Assembly (NCBI RefSeq): GCF_000426045.1
Contig: NZ_AUEP01000015.1
Location: 1 to 64,000, forward strand
DNA length: 64,000 nucleotides
Direction: 5' to 3'
Source: Marmoricola sp. URHB0036
GTDB taxonomy: Bacteria; Actinomycetota; Actinomycetes; Propionibacteriales; Nocardioidaceae
Shown: piece after piece, positions 53,298-62,145 of the stretch
How positions within the stretch are numbered: the first letter of the stretch is position 1
Layout: the number at the start of each line of letters is the position of its first letter
Made by a program: the position numbers and the translations under genes
The notes under the pieces: model-generated
Seen by the model: the letters and a program-made list of their open reading frames with translations, nothing else
Databases searched by the model: none
What the model was told of the DNA's origin: nothing

Positions 53298-54809
53298 TCA
53301 GCTCCGCGCGTTCTCGGGGTGGTAGCTGCCCCGATCGAGGTCGAGGTCCTCGGGGGTGTGCAGCCGCACGAGGGTGCGGGCCAGGTGTGCCGGCAGGTGG
53401 GCGCGCGTCAGCAGCGAGACCCCGATCATGCTGGCGAAGGCGGCCGGCACGCTGACCAGTGCCGGCTGGGTGACCACGGCGCCGAGCCACCCGGAGGGGG
53501 CCCCACCGAGCATCACGGTGAGAACGGCGGAGGAGGAGAGGATGCCGCCCACCGAGAGCCCGGCGACGGCACCCGGTGCGGTCAGGCCGCGCCACCAGAT
53601 GCCCAGCAGCAGGAGCGGGCAGAACGTGGAGGCGGCCACGGCGAAGGCGAGCTCGACGGCGTGGGCGACCGCGAGTCCCGACGAGAGCAGGGTGAGCACG
53701 AGCGCGGCGGCGACGGCCAGGACGCCGGCGACCCGGAAGGCCGGGACGCCGCCGAGCCAGCGGCCCAGCAGGTCCTGGCCCAGCACCCCACCGACCGAGA
53801 CGACCAGTCCCGACGAGGTCGACAGGAACGCCGCGAACGCGCCGGCTCCGAGCAGCGCGGTGAGCAGGTCGCCGCCGGTGCCGCCGAGGATCCGGCGCGG
53901 CAGCTCGAGCACCACCGAGTCGGTGCGTCCGGAAGCGATCAGGTCGGAGGCGTAGACGCGGCCCAGGACGCCGTACATCGTCGGGAGCAGGTAGAAGGCA
54001 CTCAGCATGCCCAGCACCGTCACCGTCGTACGACGGGCGGCGTGGCCGTCGCGGTTGGTGTAGAAGCGCACCACCACGTGGGGCAGCCCCATCGTGCCGA
54101 GGAAGGTGGCCAGGATCAGCGAGTAGACGAGGTAGGTGGAGTGCGGCCCCTGCATCGGCTCCACCCAGGCGCGGGAGTCGAGGTGGGCGTGCACGGCGCC
54201 GGTGTCCAGCCAACGGCGGAGCAGGAAGACCAGCGGGGTGAGCAGGGCGACCAGCTTGAGCCAGTACTGGAAGGCCTGCGCGATGGTGATGCTCCGCATG
54301 CCGCCCGAGACGACGTTGGCGAGCACGACGAGTGCCACCACCATCGCCCCCACCCACGTCGGTGACCCGGTCAGCGCGCTCAGGGTGAGTCCGGCTCCCT
54401 GGAACTGCGGCACCAGGTAGAGCAGCCCGATCAGCACCACCAGCGCGCTGGCCACCCGTCGGGCCGGCAAGGACTCGACCCGGAACTCCGCGAAGTCGGG
54501 GAGCGTGTAGGCGCGGGACCGCCGCAGCGGCGCCGCGACGAACACCAGCAGCATCAGGTAGCCGGCCGTCCAGCCGACTGGGTACCAGAGCATGTCGACA
54601 CCCCGCAGCAGCACCAGCCCGGCCACGCCGAGGAACGACGCGGCGGAGAGGTACTCGCCGCTGATCGCCGACGCGTTGAGGACCGGTCCGACGGCGCGGG
54701 AGGCGACGTAGAAGTCGCTCGTGGTGCGCGAGATGCGCAGCCCGACGGCGCCGACCGCCAGGGTCACGAGCGAGACCGCCAGCACGGCGAGGACGGCCAG
54801 GGTGTTCAC
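53298..54809 (-). CDS. actP: Cation/acetate symporter (ActP/MctC type, SSS family)
   Basis: 503 aa, about 13 TM helices. Features SRTTSDFYVASRAVGP, NASAISGEYLSAASFLGVAG (the Na+ site region), PDFAEFRVESLP. Takes up acetate, propionate or pyruvate. The GTG overlaps the stop of the small-membrane-protein gene by 4 bp (GTGA), and it is last in a kinase-LytTR-membrane protein-symporter operon. Confidence 0.9.
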   Translation of the reverse strand: MNTLAVLAVLAVSLVTLAVGAVGLRISRTTSDFYVASRAVGPVLNASAISGEYLSAASFLGVAGLVLLRGVDMLWYPVGWTAGYLMLLVFVAAPLRRSRAYTLPDFAEFRVESLPARRVASALVVLIGLLYLVPQFQGAGLTLSALTGSPTWVGAMVVALVVLANVVSGGMRSITIAQAFQYWLKLVALLTPLVFLLRRWLDTGAVHAHLDSRAWVEPMQGPHSTYLVYSLILATFLGTMGLPHVVVRFYTNRDGHAARRTTVTVLGMLSAFYLLPTMYGVLGRVYASDLIASGRTDSVVLELPRRILGGTGGDLLTALLGAGAFAAFLSTSSGLVVSVGGVLGQDLLGRWLGGVPAFRVAGVLAVAAALVLTLLSSGLAVAHAVELAFAVAASTFCPLLLLGIWWRGLTAPGAVAGLSVGGILSSSAVLTVMLGGAPSGWLGAVVTQPALVSVPAAFASMIGVSLLTRAHLPAHLARTLVRLHTPEDLDLDRGSYHPENARS

Positions 54810-55204
54810 GACGGTCCTCGTTCGCGTCCCACCATGTCGGTGAAGTCGGCCTCGATCCGCTCCGCGCGGCGTACGTAGAAGACAGCGAGGGCGAGGATCA
54901 CCGGGTAGACGCCCACGCCGAGGACCAGCCAGGGGAGAGGTACGCCGAGCAGGTGCATCCGTCGTACGCCGGAGCTGAGTCGGAACACGAGCGGAAGCAC
55001 CCCGACCGTGGCAGCGAGGAGTCCCACGACCGTGAGCGCCAGTCGCAGCTGGATGCGCATCAGCGAGCGCATGTAGACCTCGCCGACGGTGCTCTGCGCG
55101 TCGATCTCCGAGGCGATGGTCGTCGGGCGGCGCCGACCCACGCGCGGGCTGGTCACCACGACGCGCTGGGGCCGCGGTCCGGGCTCGGCCTCGGGAGGAG
55201 TCAC
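54806..55204 (-). CDS. DUF485-like small membrane protein
   Basis: 132 aa, GTG at 55204. A 45-residue basic, disordered head is followed by two TM helices (about 56-78 and 88-110) and the tail FYVRRAERIEADFTDMVGR. This size and place match the DUF485 partner (E. coli YjcH) of acetate symporters. Overlaps both neighbours by 4 bp. Confidence 0.8.
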   Translation of the reverse strand: MTPPEAEPGPRPQRVVVTSPRVGRRRPTTIASEIDAQSTVGEVYMRSLMRIQLRLALTVVGLLAATVGVLPLVFRLSSGVRRMHLLGVPLPWLVLGVGVYPVILALAVFYVRRAERIEADFTDMVGRERGPS

Positions 55205-55929
55205 GAAGCGCCCTGGCGGTGCAGCCGGAGCAGCTCGCGCAGCTCGGGTGCGTGCCGTCGGCTGGCCTGGAGGACGGTGCCGCCGACCAGCACCGTGCAG
55301 CGGCCGTCCTCCACGCGCACCTCGTCGACGTGGTGCAGCGCGATCAGCAGCGAGCGGTGGATCCGCAGGAAGCCGTGCTCGCTCCACCGCTGCTCGAGCG
55401 AGCTCAGCGGCAGCCGCACGAGGTGGCTTCCCGACGCCGTGTGCAGCCGCGCGTAGTCGCCCTGGGCCTCGACGTAGCGGACCTCCGAGCGCTGGACGAA
55501 CCGCGTCACGCCGCCGAGCTCGACCGGGATGCTGTCCTCGCTGGGCGGCGCCGCGCCGACCTCGGTGACCCGGCGGACGGCCTCGCGCAGACGGTCCTCG
55601 CGCACCGGCTTGAGCAGGTAGTCGACGGCGTGCAGGTCGAAGGCGTCCACGGCGTGCTCGGTGTGGGCGGTGACGAAGACGACCTGCGGCGGCTGCTTGA
55701 AGCGGCTGAGCACCGAGGCGAGCTCGAGCCCGTCGAGGCCGGGCATGGCGACGTCGAGGAAGACCACGTCGACCTCGGTGTCGCGCAGTACCCGCAACGC
55801 TTCCGGTGCGGAGTCGCACCCGTCGATGGAGCCGACGCGCTCGTCCTTGCCGAGCTGGTAGACGAGCTCGTCGAGGGCGGGCTGCTCGTCGTCGACCACG
55901 AGCACCCGCAGCGGTTGCGTCGTACTCAC
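55201..55929 (-). CDS. LytTR-family response regulator
   Basis: 242 aa. CheY-like receiver (1-120) with Asp13, Asp14, phospho-acceptor Asp59 (VVFLDVAMPG), Thr88 and Lys107 (YLLKPV); LytTR DNA-binding domain (140-238: VRYVEAQGDYARLHTASGS...FLRIHRSLLI). It binds direct repeats of about 9 bp. It overlaps the kinase and the DUF485-like gene by 4 bp, so it most likely controls the acetate symporter. Confidence 0.93.
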   Translation of the reverse strand: MSTTQPLRVLVVDDEQPALDELVYQLGKDERVGSIDGCDSAPEALRVLRDTEVDVVFLDVAMPGLDGLELASVLSRFKQPPQVVFVTAHTEHAVDAFDLHAVDYLLKPVREDRLREAVRRVTEVGAAPPSEDSIPVELGGVTRFVQRSEVRYVEAQGDYARLHTASGSHLVRLPLSSLEQRWSEHGFLRIHRSLLIALHHVDEVRVEDGRCTVLVGGTVLQASRRHAPELRELLRLHRQGAS

Positions 55930-57047
55930 GGGCGCACCCCCACGGCGAACTTGGGCACGCGCAGGGTCACCCGGGTGCCGGCTCCGGGAGCGGTCTCGAC
56001 GACCAGGCCGTACTCGTCGCCGTACGCCGTCCGGAGGCGCTCGTCGACGTTGCTCAGACCGATCGAGTCCATCGAGCTGTCCCCGGCCAGCGCCCGTCGT
56101 ACCCGCTCGGGGTCCTCGCCGACACCGTCGTCCTCGATGTGGATCACCGCCTCGCGGTCGTGGTCCTCGGCCGAGATCGAGATGCGGCCGCCACCCTCCT
56201 TCTCCCCGAGCCCGTGGCGCACGGCGTTCTCCACCAGGGGCTGCAGCGAGAGCACCGGCACGGTCACCGGGAGCACCTCGGGCGCGATCCGGAGGGTGAC
56301 CTGGAGCCGCTCGCCGAAGCGCGCCTGCTCGAGCACGAGGTAGCGCTCGATCGACCGGAGCTCCTCCTCGAGGGTCGTGTACTCACCGTGCCGCTGGAGC
56401 GAGTAGCGCGAGAAGTCGGCGAAGTCGAGCAGCAGCTCGCGCGCGCGGTCGGGGTCGGTGCGCACGAACGACGCGATGGCGCTGAGTGCGTTGTAGACGA
56501 AGTGCGGCGAGATCTGCGCCCGCAGCGCGCGCACTTCGGCCTCCATCAACCTCGTCCGGGAGACGTCGAGCTCGGCCAGCTCGAGCTGGCCCGACACCCA
56601 GCCGGCGACCTCGGTGGTCGCGCGCACCAGGCCGGCCGATGCCAGCGGCGCGAAGACCATGAAGGTCCCGATCACGTTGTCCTCGACGGTGAGCGGGCTG
56701 ACGACGGCCTTGCGCAGCGCGCAGGTCGGGTCGCCGCAGTCGAACTCGGCGTGGTCGTGCACCGTGGTGTTGCCGTCGGCGACCCCCGAGAGCGCCAGCG
56801 AGGCCGCGCCCTCGACGTGGGGGCGGGCCTGCCCGTCCCAGGCCAGCAGCCCCGCGGTGTCGGTGAGCGCGACGGCCGGCGCGGAGAGCAGCGAGCGCAG
56901 GTGTCGCACCGATCGTTCAGCGGAGCCCGTGCTCAGGCCGGTGCGCAGCGCGGCCGTCATCAGCGAGACGGTGTGCAGTGTGCGGAAAGTGGCACGGTCG
57001 CCCTCGCTGCCGAGGTGACCGGGCCGTAGCCATCGCCACCGAGCCAT
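55926..57047 (-). CDS. LytS-type sensor histidine kinase with GAF-like domain
   Basis: 373 aa, ATG 6 nt after TACTCT (leaderless). No TM helix; N-terminal GAF-like domain (about 25-165) containing FDCGDPTCALRKAVVSPL with paired Cys, then the His_kinase box QISPHFVYNALSAIASFV and HATPase (PLVENAVRHGLGEKEGGG...GVGED). It is a soluble cytoplasmic sensor. The ligand is unknown; adjacency suggests acetate, pyruvate or redox state. First gene of the four-gene operon. Confidence 0.92.
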   Translation of the reverse strand: MARWRWLRPGHLGSEGDRATFRTLHTVSLMTAALRTGLSTGSAERSVRHLRSLLSAPAVALTDTAGLLAWDGQARPHVEGAASLALSGVADGNTTVHDHAEFDCGDPTCALRKAVVSPLTVEDNVIGTFMVFAPLASAGLVRATTEVAGWVSGQLELAELDVSRTRLMEAEVRALRAQISPHFVYNALSAIASFVRTDPDRARELLLDFADFSRYSLQRHGEYTTLEEELRSIERYLVLEQARFGERLQVTLRIAPEVLPVTVPVLSLQPLVENAVRHGLGEKEGGGRISISAEDHDREAVIHIEDDGVGEDPERVRRALAGDSSMDSIGLSNVDERLRTAYGDEYGLVVETAPGAGTRVTLRVPKFAVGVRP

Positions 57048-57099
57048 GCATCAAGAGTAGATGGGTAAGGGCCCGGCACGACGGGTTCTGAGACGGCCG

Positions 57100-57990
57100 T
57101 CAGTGGAAGTCGATCAGCTGCATGCCGGGGTCCTCGGGCGGCTTGCGCGGCGGCCGGGTGACAGGCCCGGTTTCCTCGCTGTCGTCGTCCTCGAGGCCGG
57201 GCGGTGGCGCGTCGAGGTTCTCCGGCGGCAGGTCCTGATGACGTACGACGGCCCGGTAGCACCGCGTGATGTAGGGCACCTGCATGCCGTCGTGGCCGCG
57301 GCCGTACTCGGCGTACAGCGAGTCGACCTTGGCCAGCACGTCGGCCCGCGCGGACTCGCTCATCGTGGCGACGTGGGAGACCGAGCGGGCCAGGTCGGCC
57401 AGCGTCTTCGCCGTGTGGGGCTGCCAGATGCGGAACTGCTTGCTGTCCACGAAGCCGAAGTACGGCGTCTCCATCAGCGGCATCGCGTCCTTCTCGCTGC
57501 TGGCGTCGGGAGAGAGCAGGCGCTTGAGGCGCTTCACCCACGGAATGCCCTCGTCGTAGGTGTTCCACGCCAGCGCGAGCACCCCGCCGGGACGCAGCAC
57601 CCGCGCGATCTCGGCCATCGCCACGTCGTGGTCGAACCAGTGGAAGGACTGCCCGCACACGACCACGTCGACCGAGCGGGAGCGGACCGGGATCTGCTCA
57701 GCGGTCGCGACGACGTGGTGCGCGTCGACGCGCGTGGCCAGCACCGCCAGCATGTCGGGGAGCGGGTCGGTGGCGAGCACGTCGTGGCCGGCGCGGTGCA
57801 GCACCTCGGTCAGCTTGCCGGTGCCGGCACCGAGCTCGAGGACCATGGAACGTCCGGAGCCGACCATCCAGTGCACGGCGTCGTCGGGGTACGACGGGCG
57901 GGCGCGGTCGTAGGCATCGGCCACCGGTCCGAACGACCGTTGCGGGGGTGCGCCGTGCTCGCGCTGGGGCTCGCTCCTGGGCTCGCTCAT
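57100..57990 (-). CDS. Class I SAM-dependent methyltransferase
   Basis: 296 aa from the ATG at 57990. SAM motif I MVLELGAGTGKLTEVL, then TAEQIPVRSRSVDVVVCGQSFHWFDHD and RVLRPGGVLALAWN, as in the methyltransferase-11 group. C-terminal 40 residues are acidic and Pro-rich. Substrate unknown. Divergent from the next gene with 34 bp between start codons. Confidence 0.88.
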   Translation of the reverse strand: MSEPRSEPQREHGAPPQRSFGPVADAYDRARPSYPDDAVHWMVGSGRSMVLELGAGTGKLTEVLHRAGHDVLATDPLPDMLAVLATRVDAHHVVATAEQIPVRSRSVDVVVCGQSFHWFDHDVAMAEIARVLRPGGVLALAWNTYDEGIPWVKRLKRLLSPDASSEKDAMPLMETPYFGFVDSKQFRIWQPHTAKTLADLARSVSHVATMSESARADVLAKVDSLYAEYGRGHDGMQVPYITRCYRAVVRHQDLPPENLDAPPPGLEDDDSEETGPVTRPPRKPPEDPGMQLIDFH

Positions 57991-58024
57991 CGTGCGCTCG
58001 AAGTTACCCGATAGCGTTCCGGCC

Positions 58025-58744
58025 GTGCCCCACCCGTCGACCGATTCCGCCAGTGACCCGCTCGCCTGGCTCACCGGGCTCGAGGGCGTGCCGTCGGCCT
58101 TCGCCGCGACCCGTGACGGGATCGACGTGATGCTGCGTGACCGCGGACTGCGCCGGACCTCGCCGGAGCAGACGGCGGAGTCGCTGTTGAGGGGTGCACA
58201 CGCCAGCGCCGAGCTCGCCGGATCGGCTTCGTCGCTCGAGGACGTGCGTGCTGGTCTCGGTGACGAGGTGGCCGCCGGCGCGGTGCGGGTGAGCACCGAG
58301 CTGTTGTCGCTCGTACCCGTGATCGGGCGTTCGCCGCTGCAGGCGTTCGCGCGGCTGCACGTGCTGGCCGGCGGGTCCGGGCAGCCCGGCTCGCCCGAGG
58401 GTGCTCAGCGGCTGCAGTCGTTGTCGGCCACCTTGCTGGCGACCTCGACACCCGGGCTGATCGTGGCGGCGCTGGTGCACGCCGATCTCGTCACGGCCGA
58501 GCCGTTCGGCACCCACGACGGGCTGGTAGCGCGCGCGGCCGAGCGGCTGGTCATGGTCGCCCGGGGAGTCGACCCGGCCTCGCTCGTCGTACCCGAAGCC
58601 GGGCACCTGGCCCTGCGGGCGGCGTACGAGTCGAACCTGCGCGGCTACCGCGACGGCGGACGCGACGGGCTGCACTCCTGGTTGCTGTACGCCGCCGAGG
58701 CACAGACGAAGGGCGCCGAGGCGAGCCCGCTCCTGGACAGATGA
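58025..58744 (+). CDS. Rv3662c-like conserved protein, possibly degenerate Fic fold
   Basis: 239 aa, GTG 7 nt after TAGCGT (leaderless). Mostly helical. HADLVTAEPFGTHDGLVARAAERLVM recalls the Fic motif (H-P-F-x-D-G-N-G-R) with catalytic His and GNGR lost, so at most a dead Fic-like scaffold. Conserved beside ssd in actinobacteria; function unknown. Its stop overlaps a small ORF (ATGA). Confidence 0.75.
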   Translation: MPHPSTDSASDPLAWLTGLEGVPSAFAATRDGIDVMLRDRGLRRTSPEQTAESLLRGAHASAELAGSASSLEDVRAGLGDEVAAGAVRVSTELLSLVPVIGRSPLQAFARLHVLAGGSGQPGSPEGAQRLQSLSATLLATSTPGLIVAALVHADLVTAEPFGTHDGLVARAAERLVMVARGVDPASLVVPEAGHLALRAAYESNLRGYRDGGRDGLHSWLLYAAEAQTKGAEASPLLDR

Positions 58745-58857
58745 GCGGCACCGAACTCCTCCAAGAATTCTTGGAAGATCTCGATGCCGCTCGACACACG
58801 GGATTGGCTACCAGGCGTGCATTGTCTAACTGTGGCCCCCGGCGGTTCCGGGTCTGA
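58741..58857 (+). CDS. Candidate 38-aa small protein
   Basis: ATG overlaps the preceding stop (ATGA), frame: MSGTELLQEFLEDLDAARH..., ending at TGA 58857. The first 18 residues form an acidic, amphipathic helix. The DNA around 58760-58784 is AT-rich and palindromic (CCAAGAATTCTTGG), unlike its neighbours, so it could equally be a structured 3' region. Low confidence. Confidence 0.35.
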   Translation: MSGTELLQEFLEDLDAARHTGLATRRALSNCGPRRFRV

Positions 58858-58920
58858 CCAGCGCCCTGTAGGAAGGGTAGATCGCCGCGTGGGTACCGCC
58901 ACCGTGTGAGCTCTGGAGTT

Positions 58921-58969
58921 GTTGTGTCCTGTGTACGCCGGGGCCCAGAGGAACACAACCCTTGACTTT
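58921..58969 (+). terminator. Terminator hairpin before the HAD gene
   Basis: GTTGTGTCCT pairs with AGGAACACAAC (one bulge), a G/C-rich loop between, then CCTTGACTTTT. It ends the plus-strand Rv3662c-like transcript, convergent with the HAD gene. Confidence 0.55.
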
Positions 58970-59776
58970 TCAAGCCGCGGCGCGACGCCGCCTGAGGTTG
59001 AGCCAGACCGCCGCGACGATGGCCGCGACACCGCCGATCGTGAGCGCCGCGATGGTCTGTCGGGCGGGTGGGAGCTTCAACCTGGTGCGCAGCGCGACCG
59101 GCTTGTTGAAGACTAGGATCGGCCAGCCGCGGTCGCGGGCGACGCGGCGCAGGTCCTTGTCGGGGTTGACCGCGTGGGGGTGGCCGACGGCCTCGAGCAT
59201 GTGCACGTCGGTGATCGAGTCGGAGTAGGCGTAGCTGCGCTTGAGGTCGTAGCCGCGGCGCAGGGCGAGGTCGCGGATGGCGGTCGCCTTGTTCTCGGCG
59301 TAGGCATAGAAGCTGATCCCGCCGGTGTACTTGCCGTCGCGCACCTCCATCCGGGTAGCGACCACCTTGTCGGCGCCGAGCATCTCGCCGATGGGCTCGA
59401 CGACCTCGGAACCGCTCGTCGAGACGATGATGACGTCGCGACCGGCCAGGTGGTGCTCCTCGATCAGGCTGACCGCCTCGTCGTACACCAGGGGGTCGAC
59501 GATGTTGTGCAGGGTGTCCCCGACGATCTCCTTGACCGTCTCGACGTCCCAGCCCGAGCACAGCTGCGACATGAACTGCCGCATCTTCTCCATCTGGTCG
59601 TGGTCGGCGCCGCCGACGAGGTAGACGAACTGTGCGTACGCCGAACGCAGGACCGCTCCGCGCGAGATCAGTCCGCCGGCCTGGAACTCGCGGCTGAAGG
59701 CAAGCGTGCTCGACTTCGCGATGATGGTCTTGTCGAGGTCGAAGAAGGCTGCCGTCGGTCGGGGCACCGGGCTCAT
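58970..59776 (-). CDS. HAD-IB family phosphatase with C-terminal membrane anchor (Rv3661-like)
   Basis: 268 aa, ATG 7 nt after TACACT (leaderless). Nucleophile Asp13 and Asp15 (FFDLDKTI), then STSGSEVVEP, and YSDSITDVHMLEAVGHPHAVNPD (motif III/IV). SerB-like capping domain between. The last 25 residues form a TM helix (TIAALTIGGVAAIVAAVWL) with a basic end. Substrate unknown (phosphoserine-like or lipid-like). Divergent from ssd. Confidence 0.9.
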   Translation of the reverse strand: MSPVPRPTAAFFDLDKTIIAKSSTLAFSREFQAGGLISRGAVLRSAYAQFVYLVGGADHDQMEKMRQFMSQLCSGWDVETVKEIVGDTLHNIVDPLVYDEAVSLIEEHHLAGRDVIIVSTSGSEVVEPIGEMLGADKVVATRMEVRDGKYTGGISFYAYAENKATAIRDLALRRGYDLKRSYAYSDSITDVHMLEAVGHPHAVNPDKDLRRVARDRGWPILVFNKPVALRTRLKLPPARQTIAALTIGGVAAIVAAVWLNLRRRRAAA

Positions 59777-59914
59777 GTCCTGAAGTGTAGGCAGCGCGCC
59801 GGATTGCCCCATGAGATGGACCGTTTCGCGTCCACAGGCCGTGTCGGTGCCGGGTTGTCCACTGCTCCGGATCTCGCGCTCGTCGGCGCTGCCGGTGCGG
59901 CGCAGCATCGACTC

Positions 59915-60994
59915 ATGGATGCCCCCAGAGATGCCTCCGCCCCTCTCCTGATCTCGTCCGATCCACTGCTCGTCTCCGACGTGCAACGCCTCAGTGCTGC
60001 CGCCGGCGTGCTGCCCGAGGTGGTGCGCGACCCGGCCCAGGCGCTGCGCCGGTGGAGTGCAGCGCCGGTCGTCCTGGTCGGTTCCGACTGCGCCGGTGTT
60101 CTCGCGGCCTCGAGCCCACCACGACGTGCTCGCGTCTTCGTGCTCGGCCGCTCGCCGCTCGACAACGCACTGTTCCGCGACGCCCTCGGGGTCGGTGCCG
60201 AGACCGTGGCCGGCCTGCCGGAGTCGGAGACCTGGCTCGTCGAGCTGCTCACCGACGTCGGCGACGGCTCGGCCGTGCCGGGGGTGACGATCGGGGTGCT
60301 CGGAGGTGCAGGCGGAGCCGGTGCCACGGTGTTCGCAGCTGCACTGGCGCAGGTGGCGGCCGACGTCGGCCCGACGCTGCTCGTCGACGCCGATCCCATC
60401 GGGGCCGGGATCGACCGGGTGCTCGGGCTCGAGTCGTCCGACGGCATCCGCTGGGACTCGATGCTGCAGACCACCGGCCGGCTGAGCTCGCGGTCGTTGC
60501 GCGAGGCGCTGCCGCATACCGGGATGCTGTCGGTGCTGACCTGGCCGCCCGATCGTCCCGCCTCTTTGCAGGCGTTCGCGATGCGCGAGGTGCTCTCGGC
60601 CGGGCGGCGCGGCTTCGACGTCGTGGTGGTCGACCTGCCCCGGCACCACGACGCCGTCGTGGAGGAGACGATCACCCGCTGCGACCACGTCGTGCTGGTC
60701 TCGACGTTGACCGTGCCGGGCGTGACGTCCGCGGCCCGGGTGGCGAGTCGCCTGCCGGAGTTCAGCCCGGAACGACACCTCGTCACGCGGGGGAGCAGGG
60801 CCGGCGCCACCCCCGAGTCGGTGAGCCGGTTGCTACGGATGCCGTTGCTGGCCTCGATGGGCGACCAGCGAGGGCTCGACGAGGCGATCAACCTCGGCGC
60901 GGGACCGGCCCGTTCCCGTCGTGGCACCCTCGCGCGGGCGGCCCGTTCGTGCGCCATCGCGCTGCTGCCGGATCGGTCAGTGGCTGCGGCATGA
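59915..60994 (+). CDS. ssd: Ssd/CpaE-like septum-site-determining ATPase homologue
   Basis: 359 aa from the ATG at 59915. MinD/CpaE fold: N-terminal receiver-like part (1-120), then VLGGAGGAGATVFAAAL (deviant P-loop lacking the Walker Lys), LLVDADPIGAGIDRVLGL, VVVVDLPRHHD. In M. tuberculosis Ssd affects septation; in the Tad context CpaE-type proteins place the pilus. It overlaps tadA by 4 bp. Confidence 0.88.
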   Translation: MDAPRDASAPLLISSDPLLVSDVQRLSAAAGVLPEVVRDPAQALRRWSAAPVVLVGSDCAGVLAASSPPRRARVFVLGRSPLDNALFRDALGVGAETVAGLPESETWLVELLTDVGDGSAVPGVTIGVLGGAGGAGATVFAAALAQVAADVGPTLLVDADPIGAGIDRVLGLESSDGIRWDSMLQTTGRLSSRSLREALPHTGMLSVLTWPPDRPASLQAFAMREVLSAGRRGFDVVVVDLPRHHDAVVEETITRCDHVVLVSTLTVPGVTSAARVASRLPEFSPERHLVTRGSRAGATPESVSRLLRMPLLASMGDQRGLDEAINLGAGPARSRRGTLARAARSCAIALLPDRSVAAA

Positions 60995-62145
60995 GCGACA
61001 TCCCGGTCGAGCTGCTGGACGGCGTACGCGAACGGTTGGCGCGTGACGCCGCGCCGCTGACGCCCCAGCTGGTGGCCCGGGCGCTGCGCGACCAGGGACG
61101 CCCGGTCGGGGACGCCACGGTCCTCGCGGTGCACGACGCGCTGCATCGCGATGTCGTCGGAGCCGGACCCCTCGAGCCGGTGCTCCGTCTCGAGGGGGTC
61201 ACCGACGTGCTCGTCAACGGCGCCGACCAGGTCTGGATCGACCGCGGTGCCGGGCTCGAGCGCACCGGCATCACGTTCCCCGATGACTCGTCGGTGCGCC
61301 GCCTGGCCCAGCGACTGGCGGCGGCCGGTGGCCGCCGTCTCGACGACGCCTCGCCGTACGTCGACCTGCGGCTGCCCGACGGGACCCGTTTCCATGCCGT
61401 GCTCGCTCCGCTGTCCCGTCCGGGCACCGTGCTCTCCCTCCGGGTGCCGAGGCAGCGGGTCTTCACGATGGCCGAGCTGGTCGCCGCGGGTGCCGTGCCG
61501 GAGGCCGGTGTCGGCCTGATGGAGTCCGTCGTCCGAAGACGGTTGGCGGTCCTGATCAGCGGCGGCACCGGCTCCGGCAAGACGACCTTGCTGAACGCTC
61601 TGCTCTCCATGGCCGACGCCGGGGAACGGCTGGTGCTGGTGGAGGACGCCTCCGAGCTCCGGCCGGAGCACGCCCACGTCGTGGCCCTGGAGGCGCGGCC
61701 GGCCAACATCGAGGGGGCCGGTGAGGTCACCCTCCGCACGCTGGTCCGTCAGGCGCTGCGGATGCGCCCCGACCGGCTCGTGGTCGGCGAGGTTCGTGGG
61801 GCCGAGGTCGTCGACATGCTGGCCGCGATGAACACCGGCCACGAGGGAGGGTGCGCGACCGTGCACGCCAACTCGGCCGCCGACGTGCCGAGCCGCATCG
61901 AGGGGCTGGCCATGGCTGCCGGGCTCAGCCGCGAGGCCGCGCACAGCCAGCTCAGCTCGGCCGTCGACATCGTCATCCACCTCGGCCGAGACGTCGACCG
62001 GATGCGTCGGGTGAGGGAGATCGGCGTGGTCACCCGAGCACCCGACGGTCACGTCGAGGTGGCCACGGGCGTCGCGTTCGCTCCCGACGGCCAGCTGCGT
62101 CCCGGTCCGGCGATCGACGTCCTTTCGGCCCTGATCGAGCCGTGA
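60991..62145 (+). CDS. tadA: TadA/CpaF secretion ATPase
   Basis: 384 aa. PilT/VirB11 family: Walker A SGGTGSGKTT, Asp/His boxes (LVLVEDASELRPEHAHVV, GHEGGCATVHANSAADVPSRIEGL). Drives assembly of Flp/Tad pili on the cytoplasmic face. All overlaps in ssd-tadA-tadB-tadC are 4 bp, so the operon is tightly coupled. Confidence 0.94.
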   Translation: MSDIPVELLDGVRERLARDAAPLTPQLVARALRDQGRPVGDATVLAVHDALHRDVVGAGPLEPVLRLEGVTDVLVNGADQVWIDRGAGLERTGITFPDDSSVRRLAQRLAAAGGRRLDDASPYVDLRLPDGTRFHAVLAPLSRPGTVLSLRVPRQRVFTMAELVAAGAVPEAGVGLMESVVRRRLAVLISGGTGSGKTTLLNALLSMADAGERLVLVEDASELRPEHAHVVALEARPANIEGAGEVTLRTLVRQALRMRPDRLVVGEVRGAEVVDMLAAMNTGHEGGCATVHANSAADVPSRIEGLAMAAGLSREAAHSQLSSAVDIVIHLGRDVDRMRRVREIGVVTRAPDGHVEVATGVAFAPDGQLRPGPAIDVLSALIEP

